Of a stretch of 64,000 nucleotides of DNA, positions 1 through 9,564 are shown piece by piece; position 1 is the first letter of the stretch; the number at the start of each line of letters is the position of its first letter. This DNA comes from Gilliamella sp. wkB308. Its GTDB lineage: Bacteria; Pseudomonadota; Gammaproteobacteria; Enterobacterales; Orbaceae. The position numbers and the translations under genes are program-made. The stretch lies in the NCBI RefSeq assembly GCF_001690185.1, contig NZ_LZGN01000045.1, positions 54,351-118,350 of the forward strand, given 5' to 3'. The notes beneath the pieces were generated by a model. It was not told the origin of the DNA. It made no database searches and saw only the letters and a program-made list of their open reading frames with translations.

Positions 1-109
1 TAATTAATCGGCTGAATAGTTTCTTAAAATAATAAAAGACGATTTTATTATTTATAATCAAAACAAAAGCAATAATCACAGTTAGAAGATTATTGCTTTC
101 GCGATAAGA

Positions 110-1423
110 TTATTGATCCAATAACATCAATTTTTCGATTTGTTCTGGTTCTTTTGGCACATCACTGGTCAATACTTCATTACCTGATGTTGTGATTAAA
201 ATATTATCTTCAATACGAATACCAATACCTTTATAACACTCCGGCACATCTGCATCTTGATTGATGTAAAGCCCTGGCTCAACAGTCAACACCATACCCG
301 GCTCTAAAATACGATCCCTTCCACTACCGACATCATGTACATCAATACCGAGCCAATGCCCTAAACCATGCATATAAAATGCGGTATAAGCTTTATCAGC
401 AATGAGCGAATCGACATCCCCTTGCATAATGCCTAATTTAACTAAGCCCGTCACCATTGTTTTCACAACATGGTTATTTGCTTCCATAATCGATGTTCCA
501 GGTTTTAACAGATCAATTGCTTGATATTGAGCTGCTAAAACAATGTCATAAATATCCCGCTGTGCTTGGCTAAATTGACCATTGATAGGAAAAGTCCGTG
601 TTATATCTCCTGCATAATATTGATATTCGCAGCCAGCATCGATTAACACCAAATCACCCTCGTTTAAAAGCGCACTGTTATTTTCATAATGTAAAATACA
701 ACCATTGTTACCGGCTCCTACAATCGTATTGTAGGAAGGAAAACGAGCACCATGCCAAGCAAATTCATGTAAAATTTCTGCCTCTAATTGATATTCATAC
801 ATCGAAGGTTTACATTTACGCATAGCTCGACAGTGGGCTTGGGCACTAATTTTGCACGCTTGACGTAAGATGTCTATTTCAAAATTAGATTTAAACATCC
901 GCATTTCATGCACAATAGGACGCCAATCAATCACACTACTGGGTGCTGAAAGCTTAAATCTTGCACCCTGTTTTAAAATCGTAAGGGCTTTTTTGACAAT
1001 CGTGTCAGCATAATCATATTGCAGATCAGCATGATAAATTGCCTGTTTACCATTCAACAACTCTGGCAAAATAGTATCAATTTTATCAAAAGGATGCGCT
1101 TCATCAACGCCAAGGGTTTCTAACGCAGCTTGCTGCCCTAAGCGGTATCCTATCCATGTTTCAGCCAGAGGGTCTTTTTTACGATTAAACAGCACATATC
1201 GAGTATGATTATCTTGTTGTTTAATCATCACTAATACGGCTTCAGGTTCATCAAAACAGGTGAAATACCAAAAATCACTATTTTGCCGATAAGGATAATG
1301 CGTGTCATTACTTCTAACGACTTCGGGTGAAGCAAAAAACAGTGCGACGCTGTTAGGTTGCATTTGCGAAAGAAGTTTTTCTCGACGAGAAAAAAGCTCT
1401 TTTTTGGTATCGATATTTAGCAT
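110..1423 (-). CDS. pepP: Xaa-Pro aminopeptidase
   Basis: Cytoplasmic metallopeptidase that removes the N-terminal residue from peptides with proline in second position. The 437-residue protein matches the usual length (E. coli about 441). An N-terminal aminopeptidase-P domain is followed by the pita-bread fold. Metal-ligand motifs are visible in order: DAGCEYQYYAGDITRTFP, HGLGHWLGIDVHDVG, EPGLYI and GIGIRIEDN. It lies 29 nt downstream of ygfB on the same strand, as in enterobacteria where ygfB-pepP-ubiH form an operon; any ubiH would be beyond the left edge. Identification is firm from the motifs and the neighbour. Confidence 0.96.
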   Translation of the reverse strand: MLNIDTKKELFSRREKLLSQMQPNSVALFFASPEVVRSNDTHYPYRQNSDFWYFTCFDEPEAVLVMIKQQDNHTRYVLFNRKKDPLAETWIGYRLGQQAALETLGVDEAHPFDKIDTILPELLNGKQAIYHADLQYDYADTIVKKALTILKQGARFKLSAPSSVIDWRPIVHEMRMFKSNFEIDILRQACKISAQAHCRAMRKCKPSMYEYQLEAEILHEFAWHGARFPSYNTIVGAGNNGCILHYENNSALLNEGDLVLIDAGCEYQYYAGDITRTFPINGQFSQAQRDIYDIVLAAQYQAIDLLKPGTSIMEANNHVVKTMVTGLVKLGIMQGDVDSLIADKAYTAFYMHGLGHWLGIDVHDVGSGRDRILEPGMVLTVEPGLYINQDADVPECYKGIGIRIEDNILITTSGNEVLTSDVPKEPEQIEKLMLLDQ

Positions 1424-1452
1424 AGTGATAACCTTTTAAAAACAAGTTAATA

Positions 1453-2004
1453 TTAATGAATGGTTGGTATGATATCAGCCTCATTAAATTCATCAAAACA
1501 GAGAATCGAAGTCATGCGAACATACTCTTTGATCTCCTCAAATGCAAAGCCTAACTCTTGCTGATCTTCGTTTTCATCGTAACCTAGCTTCACAATTTGC
1601 CTTAAATCATAAATTGCTTCACCCACATCGCCTTTAATATGATTTAATTTTGGTTGAACCAATCCAATCCCTAATAAAAAATGGTTAACCCAACCGACTA
1701 AATCATCAATTTGAGAAAAAAGATCATGTTCGTTAAGTAACAATTGGAATTCAAAATCATCATCCAAAAATTGTTGCTTGGTAATACAATAAAGCTCAAC
1801 CATTTTCTTATTTAAAGATTCTGGTATTTTTTGCCCATTATTAAGCATATCTTCAACTAAAGGGCGCCAACTTTCATCATGATTGCCTCCGGCTAAAATA
1901 CCGGAAATAAAACCATGTAATTCAGCAGCAGTAATACCCATTTTATTTAAGTTTAATTCATGATTAAGTTCATCATAATTTACAGTTTTGGTCATTAATG
2001 TCAC
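1453..2004 (-). CDS. ygfB: YgfB/UPF0149 family protein
   Basis: A 183-residue acidic protein of the UPF0149 family. The N-terminal stretch MGITAAELHGFISGILAGG and the internal GWVNHFLLGIGL segment are typical of YgfB. It is soluble, with no signal peptide or membrane segment. It is the first gene of a unit with pepP (29 nt apart), matching the enterobacterial order. YgfB has been linked to regulation of cell-wall recycling and beta-lactam response in Pseudomonas; its role here is unknown. The start ATG is followed at once by a conserved N-terminus, and the gene is divergent from the lipoprotein gene at 2119. Confidence 0.92.
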   Translation of the reverse strand: MTLMTKTVNYDELNHELNLNKMGITAAELHGFISGILAGGNHDESWRPLVEDMLNNGQKIPESLNKKMVELYCITKQQFLDDDFEFQLLLNEHDLFSQIDDLVGWVNHFLLGIGLVQPKLNHIKGDVGEAIYDLRQIVKLGYDENEDQQELGFAFEEIKEYVRMTSILCFDEFNEADIIPTIH

Positions 2005-2118
2005 CCTGATTTTGTCATATCAATAAAAAGCACTCTGCACTTTCATTAATTATTAGTATATAATCCACAGCTAGCTATAAATAATAAACAGGTTACTGGG
2101 CTTTATAAAGGAATTATT

Positions 2119-2463
2119 TTGAATATTGTAAGATTTGTGGTGAAACTTCCCCTTCTCATTTTAGCTTTTGTTGTATCATTAACTGCTTGTAGTTCATGGT
2201 TCTCAAACAAAGGTATCATTATTCTCGATGTACAAAATAAAAATCAAACTTTTGTAACAAGCCAAGGCTTGCCCCACTACTATAAACTAGGTAATGGCGA
2301 ACACGAGCTTCAACAATTTGAAACATTTTGCAGTAAAGAAATAAAAGAGTCACAACTCGATGGTAGTGAAGAAATTGTTTTTGAAAATATAAAGCGTGGT
2401 ATACATGGAGAAGTAGAATTTAAAAAATGTAGTGATAGAATCACTCGAATTTACCGTTATTGA
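2119..2463 (+). CDS. small predicted lipoprotein, unknown function
   Basis: A 114-residue protein of no family I recognise. Residues 6-23 are hydrophobic and end in a lipobox, LTAC with Cys24, so it is probably a lipidated envelope protein. The mature part has two further cysteines (in FCSKE and KKCSD), which could form a disulphide. The start appears to be TTG, preceded by AAAGGA at about 6 nt; no in-frame ATG precedes the hydrophobic segment. It is divergent from ygfB and upstream of, but apparently separate from, the pts operon. Confidence 0.7.
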   Translation: MNIVRFVVKLPLLILAFVVSLTACSSWFSNKGIIILDVQNKNQTFVTSQGLPHYYKLGNGEHELQQFETFCSKEIKESQLDGSEEIVFENIKRGIHGEVEFKKCSDRITRIYRY

Positions 2464-2604
2464 TAAATATGGATATACAACTATATTTTGATTTGAATAA
2501 GATTAACTAAATTTCCAAAGATCGATTAAATGTTACTAGCCATTAAGGCGGTTTTTATTTATATTGGTCGCGTAAATGAAATTTTTTTTAGGAGTAGAAT
2601 TATT

Positions 2605-2862
2605 ATGTATAAACAAGATGTAACCATTACCGCACCAAATGGCCTCCATACCCGCCCTGCTGCACAATTTGTAAAAGAAGCAAAAAACTTTAATGCTGAA
2701 ATTACCGTCACATCAAATGGTAAAAGTGCTAGTGCTAAAAGTCTATTCAAACTACAAACACTTGGTCTAACACAAGGTACCACCATCACCATTTCAGCAG
2801 AAGGCGAAGATGAAAAAGAAGCGGTAAATCATCTAGTTAAATTGATTCCTGAATTGGAATAA
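2605..2862 (+). CDS. ptsH: HPr phosphocarrier protein of the PTS
   Basis: Phosphocarrier that takes phosphate from enzyme I and passes it to the sugar-specific EIIA proteins. The ATG at 2605, after AGGAG, gives exactly 85 residues, the length of E. coli HPr; the upstream in-frame start at 2530 would add 25 unrelated residues. The phosphorylated histidine is His15 in NGLHTRPAA and the regulatory serine position is Ser46 in SAKSLFKL. First gene of ptsH-ptsI-crr in the standard order, with 55 nt to ptsI. Confidence 0.98.
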   Translation: MYKQDVTITAPNGLHTRPAAQFVKEAKNFNAEITVTSNGKSASAKSLFKLQTLGLTQGTTITISAEGEDEKEAVNHLVKLIPELE

Positions 2863-2917
2863 TTAGATCCAAAATGCGATAAAGAACAGATTTAAAATTG
2901 AATAAGGATTAAATGTT

Positions 2918-4645
2918 ATGGTATCAGGTATACTTGTTTCCCCCGGTATCGCTTTTGCAAAAGCGCTATTATTAAAAGAAGAACCTATTGTTGTTAATAA
3001 TAGGGCAATTCCAGATAACAAAATTGATGCTGAAATTGCGCGTTTTAAAGATGCTCGTCAAAAATCAAGCGAGCAATTAAATGCGATAATGGAACGAGCA
3101 AAATCCACATTAGGCGAAGATAAAGCTGCTATCTTTGAAGGGCATATTATGCTTTTAGAAGATGAGGATTTGGAGCAAGAAGTTATTTCTCGTATACAAA
3201 GCAAGCATTCAACCGCTGATGCCGCTGTCCAATCAGTATTTGAAACTCAAGCTAAAGAGCTTGAAAACTTAGACGATGAATACTTAAAAGAGCGTGCTGC
3301 TGATATTCGTGATATTGGCAAACGTTTACTAAAAAATATTTTAGGGATTGAAATTGTCGATTTAAGTGCTATTAGCCAACCTTGTATTTTAGTTGCAACA
3401 GATCTTACTCCATCTGAAACTGCACAACTAAATCTAGATATGGTACTTGGTTTTATTACTGATGCAGGTGGACGTACATCCCATACTTCAATAATGGCTC
3501 GTTCATTAGAAATTCCGGCAATTGTTGGTACATCAAATGCAACACAAACAATTAAACAAGGTGATTTTGTTATACTTGATGCTATAAATAACGCCATTTA
3601 TATCAATCCCGATCATACTACCCAAGAAAAACTCAAACAAGTTCAGGCAAAATATATTGCTGACAAAGAAGAGTTAGCAAAATTAAAAGACTTACCAGCC
3701 GTCACGCTTGATGGTCACCAAGTTGAAATTTGTGCGAATATTGGTACGGTGCGTGATATCGCTGGTGCTGATCGCAACGGTTATGAAGGTGTTGGTCTTT
3801 ATCGTACTGAATTTTTATTTATGGATCGTGATGCCTATCCTAACGAAGATGAACAATTCAAAGCTTACAAAGAAGTAGCCGAATCAACAAATGGTTTATC
3901 TGTGATTGTCAGAACAATGGATATTGGCGGTGATAAAGATGTACCTTATATGCATTTACCGAAAGAAGAAAACCCTTTCTTAGGTTGGCGTGCAATTCGT
4001 ATCTGTTTAGATCGCAAAGAAATACTCCATGCACAGTTACGTGCAATATTACGCGCATCAGCATTTGGTAAATTACGTATCATGTTCCCGATGATCATAT
4101 CGGTTGAAGAAATCCGTATCTTAAAATCTGAAATTAATATTCTTAAAGAACAGCTTACTGCTGAAGGTAAAGCGTTCGATAAAAACATCGAAGTTGGCGT
4201 AATGATTGAAACGCCTGCGGCTGCTGTCATTGCTCATCATTTAGCGAAAGAAGTTGATTTCTTCAGTATTGGAACCAATGATTTAACACAATACACATTA
4301 GCGGTTGATCGTGGTAATGAATTAATTTCACATCTTTATAATCCACTTTCACCATCTGTCTTAACACTGATTAAGAAAGTCATTGATGCTTCGCACAAAG
4401 AAGGTAAATGGACAGGCATGTGTGGTGAGCTTGCTGGTGATGAACGAGCAACGATTTTATTACTTGGTATGGGACTTGATGAATTTAGCATGAGTGCAGT
4501 ATCAATTCCTAAAATCAAAAAATTAATTCGTAATACACATTTTGAAGAAGCGAAAAAACTTGCTGACAATGTGCTAGAAAAAGCAACTTCTAAAGAAATT
4601 ATGGATTTAATCGAAAAATATAACGCTGAAAAGCAAATTTGTTAG
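2918..4645 (+). CDS. ptsI: PTS enzyme I (PEP-protein phosphotransferase)
   Basis: Cytoplasmic enzyme that transfers phosphate from phosphoenolpyruvate to HPr, the entry step for all PTS sugars. Its 575 residues equal the E. coli enzyme. The swivelling phosphohistidine domain carries [12 protein letters not shown] near residue 190. The C-terminal PEP-binding barrel shows [12 protein letters not shown], the [12 protein letters not shown] motif and the catalytic GMCGE cysteine. The start ATG follows AAGGATTAAATGTT. Middle gene of the pts operon, 9 nt before crr. Confidence 0.98.
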   Translation: MVSGILVSPGIAFAKALLLKEEPIVVNNRAIPDNKIDAEIARFKDARQKSSEQLNAIMERAKSTLGEDKAAIFEGHIMLLEDEDLEQEVISRIQSKHSTADAAVQSVFETQAKELENLDDEYLKERAADIRDIGKRLLKNILGIEIVDLSAISQPCILVATDLTPSETAQLNLDMVLGFITDAGGRTSHTSIMARSLEIPAIVGTSNATQTIKQGDFVILDAINNAIYINPDHTTQEKLKQVQAKYIADKEELAKLKDLPAVTLDGHQVEICANIGTVRDIAGADRNGYEGVGLYRTEFLFMDRDAYPNEDEQFKAYKEVAESTNGLSVIVRTMDIGGDKDVPYMHLPKEENPFLGWRAIRICLDRKEILHAQLRAILRASAFGKLRIMFPMIISVEEIRILKSEINILKEQLTAEGKAFDKNIEVGVMIETPAAAVIAHHLAKEVDFFSIGTNDLTQYTLAVDRGNELISHLYNPLSPSVLTLIKKVIDASHKEGKWTGMCGELAGDERATILLLGMGLDEFSMSAVSIPKIKKLIRNTHFEEAKKLADNVLEKATSKEIMDLIEKYNAEKQIC

Positions 4646-4654
4646 GAGAAAATA

Positions 4655-5161
4655 ATGGGGTTATTCGATAAATTGAAGCAATTCATCAAATCTGATGATA
4701 GCAATGATAGCATCGAAATTATTGCACCTCTGAGTGGCGAAATCGTTAAAATCGAAGATGTGCCAGATGTCGTTTTTGCAGAGAAAGTCGTTGGTGATGG
4801 TATTGCAATTAAACCTGCTGGTAATAAAATTGTTGCACCACTAAACGGTAGAATTGGCAAGATATTTGAAACTAATCATGCTTTTGCTATTGAATCAGAT
4901 GATGGTATTGAGCTATTTGTACACTTTGGTATTGACACTGTTGAATTAAAAGGCGAAGGTTTTACCCGTATCGCTGAAGAAGGTCAACAAGTAAAAGTTG
5001 GTGACACCATTATCGAATTTGATTTACCACTACTTGAAAGTAAAGCAAAATCAGTGTTAACACCTGTTGTCATTTCTAATATGGATAGTATTGTCGAACT
5101 GACAAAACTATCTGGTACCGTAGAAGCAGGTAAAACACCTGTTATGCGCGTGAAAAAATAA
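4655..5161 (+). CDS. crr: glucose-specific PTS enzyme IIA component
   Basis: Soluble EIIA-Glc, which relays phosphate from HPr to the glucose permease and, in enterobacteria, controls adenylate cyclase and non-PTS permeases (inducer exclusion). The 168 residues compare with 169 in E. coli. The two active-site histidines fall at His75 (ETNHAF) and His90 (LFVHFG), the same numbers as in E. coli. The N-terminal GLFDKLK amphipathic segment is also kept. Strong SD AGGAG; last gene of the pts operon, ending just before a clear terminator. Confidence 0.97.
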   Translation: MGLFDKLKQFIKSDDSNDSIEIIAPLSGEIVKIEDVPDVVFAEKVVGDGIAIKPAGNKIVAPLNGRIGKIFETNHAFAIESDDGIELFVHFGIDTVELKGEGFTRIAEEGQQVKVGDTIIEFDLPLLESKAKSVLTPVVISNMDSIVELTKLSGTVEAGKTPVMRVKK

Positions 5162-5167
5162 TCAAAA

Positions 5168-5196
5168 AAAAACCTTCAGTTTTACTGAAGGTTTTT
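5168..5196. terminator. bidirectional rho-independent terminator between crr and pgi
   Basis: Stem CCTTCAGT / ACTGAAGG with a TTT loop, flanked by an A-run on the left and TTTTT on the right. It can terminate crr (plus) and pgi (minus), which converge here. Confidence 0.9.
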
Positions 5197-5232
5197 CTGC
5201 TCAATTCATTAACTGTCTAAAGTTAAATCTGT

Positions 5233-6882
5233 TTAACGCCACTTTTTATATTGATTAATCAAATTATTTGTTGAATCATCATGTGAAGTTACTGGCGTAT
5301 CACTTGCTAATTCAGGTAAAATTCGACCGGCTAACTGCTTACCTAACTCAACGCCCCATTGGTCAAAACTGAATATATTCAAAATAATACCTTGAGTAAA
5401 GATTTTATGCTCATACATCGCAACTAATGCACCCAAGCTATACGGGGTAATTTTCTTAACTAAAATTGAATTGGTCGGTCTATTTCCTTCAAACACCTTA
5501 AACGGCACAATTGCTTTAACTTCATCAATCGTTTTTCCGGCAGCCATAAATTCTTGTTCAACTTGTTCTTTGGTTTTACCAAATGCTAATGCTTCAGTTT
5601 GAGCAAAAAAGTTAGATAACAATTTAGGATGATGATCACCAACCGGATTATGGCTAATTGCTGGCGCAATAAAATCACACGGAATAAGTTTAGTACCTTG
5701 ATGAATTAATTGATAAAATGCATGTTGACCATTGGTACCCGGTTCACCCCAAATGATTGGACCAGTAGTATAAGTTGTTTTATGACCATTACGATCGACA
5801 CTCTTACCGTTTGATTCCATATTGCCTTGTTGAAAATAGGCAGCAAATCGATGCATATACTGATCATAAGGTAAAATGGCTTCAGTCTCAGCACCATAAA
5901 AATTATTATACCAAATCCCAATTAAGGCTAATAATGCAGGAATATTTTTATCAATTGGTGTATTTTGGAAGTGTTTATCCATGGCATGACCACCAGCCAA
6001 AAATTGTTTAAAATTATCAAATCCAATGGATAAAACAATCGATAAACCAATCGCAGACCAAGAAGAGTAACGACCGCCTACCCAATCCCAAAATTCAAAC
6101 ATATTCGCCGTATCAATACCAAATTTTTCAACTTCTTTGGCATTAGTGGATAGCGCAACAAAATGTAAAGCAACCGCTTTATCATCTTTAGCTGCATCAA
6201 GTAACCAAGAACGAGCCGTTTGTGCATTAGTCATGGTTTCTTGTGTAGTAAATGTTTTTGATGCTACTAAAAACAAGGTTGTTTCAGGGTTTAAGCCTTT
6301 TAATGCTTCAACAATATGAGTACCGTCAACATTTGAAACAAAATGCATGTTTAAATGATTTTTATAAGGACGCAACGCTTCGGTAATCATGACGGGTCCA
6401 AGATCTGATCCCCCTATGCCGATATTTACCACATCAGTTATCGCTTTACCGGTATACCCTTTCCACTCACCGCTAATGACTTTATTACTGAATGATTCCA
6501 TTTTTGCTAATACCGCATTGACATCATCCATCACATTTTTGCCATCAACATAAATAGGGGTATTCGATACATTACGTAAAGCAACATGCAAAACAGCACG
6601 ATCTTCGGTGCGATTAATTTTTTCACCACTATACATAGCTGTAATTGCACCTTTAAGATCACATTCATCAGCAAGCTTATGAAGTATTGCTAATGTCTCT
6701 TGCGTAATACGATTTTTAGAAAGATCAACCAAAAACTCATCCTCAAATGGGATGCTGAGTTTTTCAACTCGTTTTGGCTCTTCTTTTAAAATTTGCGCAA
6801 TGGTCTTATTGTGATGCTTTTGATAACTTGCTTGAAGGGATTTCCAAGATGAAGTGGTAGTTGGATCAATTGATTTTAACAT
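5233..6882 (-). CDS. pgi: glucose-6-phosphate isomerase
   Basis: Interconverts glucose-6-phosphate and fructose-6-phosphate in glycolysis. The length of 549 residues equals E. coli Pgi. Family motifs: [12 protein letters not shown] (phosphate binding), [20 protein letters not shown] with the catalytic glutamate, [10 protein letters not shown] with the catalytic histidine, and [13 protein letters not shown] with the active-site lysine near the C-terminus. Convergent with crr and single in its unit. Immediately upstream (7.02 kb onward) begins the toxin-cassette region, so pgi marks the core-genome boundary of that locus. Confidence 0.98.
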   Translation of the reverse strand: MLKSIDPTTTSSWKSLQASYQKHHNKTIAQILKEEPKRVEKLSIPFEDEFLVDLSKNRITQETLAILHKLADECDLKGAITAMYSGEKINRTEDRAVLHVALRNVSNTPIYVDGKNVMDDVNAVLAKMESFSNKVISGEWKGYTGKAITDVVNIGIGGSDLGPVMITEALRPYKNHLNMHFVSNVDGTHIVEALKGLNPETTLFLVASKTFTTQETMTNAQTARSWLLDAAKDDKAVALHFVALSTNAKEVEKFGIDTANMFEFWDWVGGRYSSWSAIGLSIVLSIGFDNFKQFLAGGHAMDKHFQNTPIDKNIPALLALIGIWYNNFYGAETEAILPYDQYMHRFAAYFQQGNMESNGKSVDRNGHKTTYTTGPIIWGEPGTNGQHAFYQLIHQGTKLIPCDFIAPAISHNPVGDHHPKLLSNFFAQTEALAFGKTKEQVEQEFMAAGKTIDEVKAIVPFKVFEGNRPTNSILVKKITPYSLGALVAMYEHKIFTQGIILNIFSFDQWGVELGKQLAGRILPELASDTPVTSHDDSTNNLINQYKKWR

Positions 6883-7021
6883 AACTCATTCCTTAAATAA
6901 TAAAGCACTCTATCCATAATATAACTATGCCTAAAATGATGCAAGATAAGGATCTTTTATCTTTTATTTTTGAATTAAGCACACTGACCAATTGACTAAA
7001 GCACCAATTCATAATCGTTTT

Positions 7022-7546
7022 AAACGACTTTTTAGTCGCCTTTCTGCAAAATTATCGTCCGGTTTGGCTTATAAATATTCGGTTATTGAGTTAGCCAGTT
7101 CGGGAAATTCTTGTACTAAGTTTGACAGGCGTTCTTCATGAGGGCTAAATACCGTAAAATCTGTGACACTGCCTGCTATCATCCCTTTTACCCACGAGCC
7201 TATATTTTTCAAGGGTTTTATAAATTTGGTTGCCCTTACCGCCGGTATAAACCCGACAATAAATTGACTGACACCATGTGTTATCCCACCAGAGATAGTC
7301 TGTGGTGGTGATACCTCAGGAATTTGTATAGGATTAGGTGCCTGACCAATCGGTTTATCACTGATAATTTCTGCATGCACTCGAGCAAAAAATAGCGGAG
7401 ATATCGGATTAATTAAGGTGCTATCCCATAATAAATCGAGTGTACTTTGCCCTGCATCTCGTAAACCACCCAATATCTGTAAGGGGACATCTTAATACCA
7501 GGCTCGGTGCTGTGTTTGGCGGTCAAAGATGACATCCACTAATTTT
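7022..7546 (-). pseudogene. decayed copy of the conserved toxin segment (repeat copy E)
   Basis: Homologous in frame to residues about 190-375 of the full-length toxin at 12641-14308, from PDIKLVDVIFDRQ through GGLRDAGQ to AKPDDNFAERRLKS. Two in-frame TAA codons, on the minus strand at 7494-7492 and 7071-7069, each replace a CAA (Gln) present in the intact gene, so both look like C-to-T changes. Homology stops abruptly at about 7546 and at about 7022. It encodes no toxin tail. It is the downstream end of the cassette array, next to pgi. Confidence 0.85.
7022..7546 (-). repeat. toxin conserved-segment repeat, copy E
   Basis: Near-identical to part of 13028-13720. It extends further toward the toxin N-terminus than copies B-D but lacks the part next to the variable tail. 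Confidence 0.85.
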
Positions 7547-7630
7547 ATATCCGGCTACCGTTCATCATTAACTTTGAGCTGAATAAAATAATGATTAAGC
7601 TTGTGATAGAGATCAAAAAATAGATGAAAG

Positions 7631-7652
7631 TCCCCAATCTATTGATCGGGGA
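7631..7652 (-). terminator. hairpin downstream of CdiI-like gene, possible terminator
   Basis: TCCCCaATC / GATcGGGGA stem around a TATT loop directly after the immunity stop codon. No clean T-run follows on the minus strand, so function is uncertain. Confidence 0.4.
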
Positions 7653-7657
7653 AAAAA

Positions 7658-8020
7658 TTAAATTAATTTCTCATTGTTAAGCAATACAATGATATTTTCT
7701 ATTCCTAGCTCTGAGCGTAAAAGATCTGCTATTTCTGATGTATTCATTTCCGGAAAGGATTTATCATTTACCGATACCATAAAATATGATCTAGCACCTT
7801 CTAAACCAAATTCTTCAGCAATTAATAACTTACTTTCTAGAGAATATCTTTTCTGCTTATCACTAATAAATTCTAATTGTTTTCGTTCTAAAATTGGTGA
7901 AGCCAAATAAATAATATATGATTTATCAAAAATATCTTTATAAACTGATTTAACCTTACTAATTTTTTTATTTAATAACTCTGCATCTAATGTTGTATAG
8001 CATGTTATATCTATTGCCAT
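7658..8020 (-). CDS. probable immunity protein of the CdiA_C-type cassette
   Basis: A 120-residue protein beginning MAIDITCYTT, with no signal peptide or membrane segment, located 10 nt downstream of the CdiA_C-like toxin tail on the same strand. Position, size and pairing are those of a CdiI-type immunity protein, which would bind and block the toxin in the cytoplasm. I do not recognise specific catalytic or binding residues. As its toxin reading frame is truncated, it may now protect only against related toxins from neighbours. Function is inferred from context. Confidence 0.65.
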   Translation of the reverse strand: MAIDITCYTTLDAELLNKKISKVKSVYKDIFDKSYIIYLASPILERKQLEFISDKQKRYSLESKLLIAEEFGLEGARSYFMVSVNDKSFPEMNTSEIADLLRSELGIENIIVLLNNEKLI

Positions 8021-8030
8021 AATATTTATC

Positions 8031-8616
8031 TCACTTAATTCTAGTTATATTTCCTGATTTATCTATAACAATTATTTTATCCAATCCTTTAATCTCCCAT
8101 TTAGAAAACTGTTCTTCAAGAGCATCTACCGTCACTTTAGAATCAGATATATTAATAACTACATTGTTTGTTTGCCCCTTAAGCACTTTATCTTCAACGC
8201 CAGCCAAAATATTCCTAACATTATTTGAACTTGGAGCATAGTTATCAAATATTTCACCGTTAATTTTGTAATCTGGGTTTTTTATTCCTGATGTAATGGG
8301 GTTCTGTTCCACATGATAACCATTCTTTGAAAGAATTTGAGCACTTTCATTTTCTCTTATAATTGAGCGTATATTTTCAGAAGTACTTGAAAGTGGTATT
8401 TCAGTTGGTTTGCCGGTTAAAGATCCTCTCTCTCCCTTTTCAGCAAAATTATTCCAATTAACCTCATCTAATTCAATCTTTACCGCTTCAATTTTATAAT
8501 GTACTTTCGCTCTGACTTCAGTGCCGGTTAATTTGGTGCGGGAGTATTTTAATAAGCGTAGTGAACGGCTAATAGGAGCGGCTAAACCACCTAATAATAA
8601 TGCTTCTAAATTAAAC
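8031..8616 (-). pseudogene. truncated toxin cassette with CdiA_C-like nuclease tail
   Basis: Reading on the minus strand from about 8616, the frame is open and homologous to the conserved toxin segment (LLLGGLAAPISRSLRLLKYS ... DEVNWNN), then switches to a tail with RENESAQILSKNGYHVEQNP, KNPDYKINGEIFDNYAP and GLDKIIVIDKSG. The tail matches what I know of the CdiA_C tRNase domain (PF18451). A TAG lies in frame immediately upstream, at the point where homology ends, and no plausible start exists; the GTG at 8312 lies inside the domain. It is therefore an orphan tail that cannot be expressed as a full toxin without recombination into the intact gene. Confidence 0.8.
8449..8616 (-). repeat. toxin conserved-segment repeat, copy D (short)
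   Basis: Homologous to the tail-proximal end of the conserved segment. It is the most diverged copy, for example APISRSLRLLKYSRTKLTG against EPLTRSLRLLKYARIKITG. Confidence 0.8.
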
Positions 8617-8800
8617 CACTAAAAAATTGGTTGAATTTAGTATGGTCAATGATCACTTTTCGAAGTAGATTAATAGCAAGCATTACAACTTTTCCTTCAG
8701 ATAATCACATACAATATTGTGTGGTTTTTTATATTTTGCCGATTTATAAAGCACTAGTGACATTAACATTCATGATAATTTGTAATATTAGATTTTCTAA

Positions 8801-9142
8801 CTAGATAGATTTAATTTTGACATACAAGTTTTTGGGGGCTTCAGGAAAATACTTAAACAAAGCAGGACAAAGCCAACCTTCCATATCAAATTCTTTCGAG
8901 TAATACCAGTTACCAGCATTATCAGATCTTCGCCATTCTAAACAAAGATCGGTATCAGGGAAGTAATCTTTAGAAAAGATTAAAATAAATCCTTTTTCAG
9001 CATTTGGGATTGATTCAGTGGCTTTATCAATTAAAGTATCTGCGCCAGAAACAAAAGGCTCTTGTAACAAGCCTACCTTTTCATCATCAAAGACCCACAT
9101 ATCAAGATATTTATATGGTTTTATAATATTAATTGAGTTCAT
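8801..9142 (-). CDS. DUF6717-like protein in toxin cassette
   Basis: A 113-residue soluble protein. The segments MWVFDDEKVGLLQEPFVSGA, AEKGFILIFS, LEWRR and WYYSKEFDMEGWLCPALF match a widespread small family (DUF6717, from memory). It overlaps the end of the preceding 141-residue gene by 4 nt (ATGA), so the two are translated together. The family has no established function known to me; its place behind a toxin/immunity pair suggests an accessory or second immunity gene. Family assignment is fairly sure, function is not. Confidence 0.7.
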   Translation of the reverse strand: MNSINIIKPYKYLDMWVFDDEKVGLLQEPFVSGADTLIDKATESIPNAEKGFILIFSKDYFPDTDLCLEWRRSDNAGNWYYSKEFDMEGWLCPALFKYFPEAPKNLYVKIKSI

Positions 9143-9564
9143 GTATTTTCCCTTAATGGAAACATTCGTAAAATATTCATTAGCGCGAAGAGAATTTTGG
9201 AGTTAGGAGTCCAAATTGGTAGCTTTTCGTGACCAATAAATAAAAAATTGGAGTCGTATTTCAAGTCATCATCAGAAATACCTTCTTTCCTAATATCAAT
9301 TAACTTCTCTATACTATCTAATTTTAATTGATAGATACTATTATTATGATAACTAATAACTTTATCTGTTGTTATAGCTGTCCAGCGCTTCTTGTTATTT
9401 TCGAAAAATAAAAATATTATTTCATCATCCGAATTCACATATTCTTTGTGTAATTTGTCCGCAAAATTATCCCTTTCTTCATCATTGAGTCTTGTTTCCG
9501 AAAGCGACTTGAACTGATTTGCCTTCCAGAGAAGGCGATCTTTATACCATTCTTTTTTAGTCAT
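9139..9564 (-). CDS. probable immunity protein for the unrecognised toxin cassette
   Basis: A 141-residue soluble protein starting MTKKEWYKDRLLWKANQFKS. It overlaps the end of the toxin-tail frame by 8 nt and the next gene by 4 nt, so the three are translationally coupled. I recognise no family. The central part (IIFLFFENNKKRWTAITTDK) looks like a beta-rich fold resembling a PH-like domain. Cognate immunity to the tail at 9557-10504 is inferred from order and overlap only. Confidence 0.6.
   Translation of the reverse strand: MTKKEWYKDRLLWKANQFKSLSETRLNDEERDNFADKLHKEYVNSDDEIIFLFFENNKKRWTAITTDKVISYHNNSIYQLKLDSIEKLIDIRKEGISDDDLKYDSNFLFIGHEKLPIWTPNSKILFALMNILRMFPLRENT

Noticed and set aside
2530..2604. 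N-terminal extension of HPr
   Set aside because: The 25 extra residues are unlike HPr; ATG 2605 has an SD and gives the exact family length.
8617..8800. Possible transposase C-terminal fragment on the minus strand (VVMLAINLLRKVIIDH)
   Set aside because: Too short and without a recognisable catalytic motif or terminal repeats; left unannotated.
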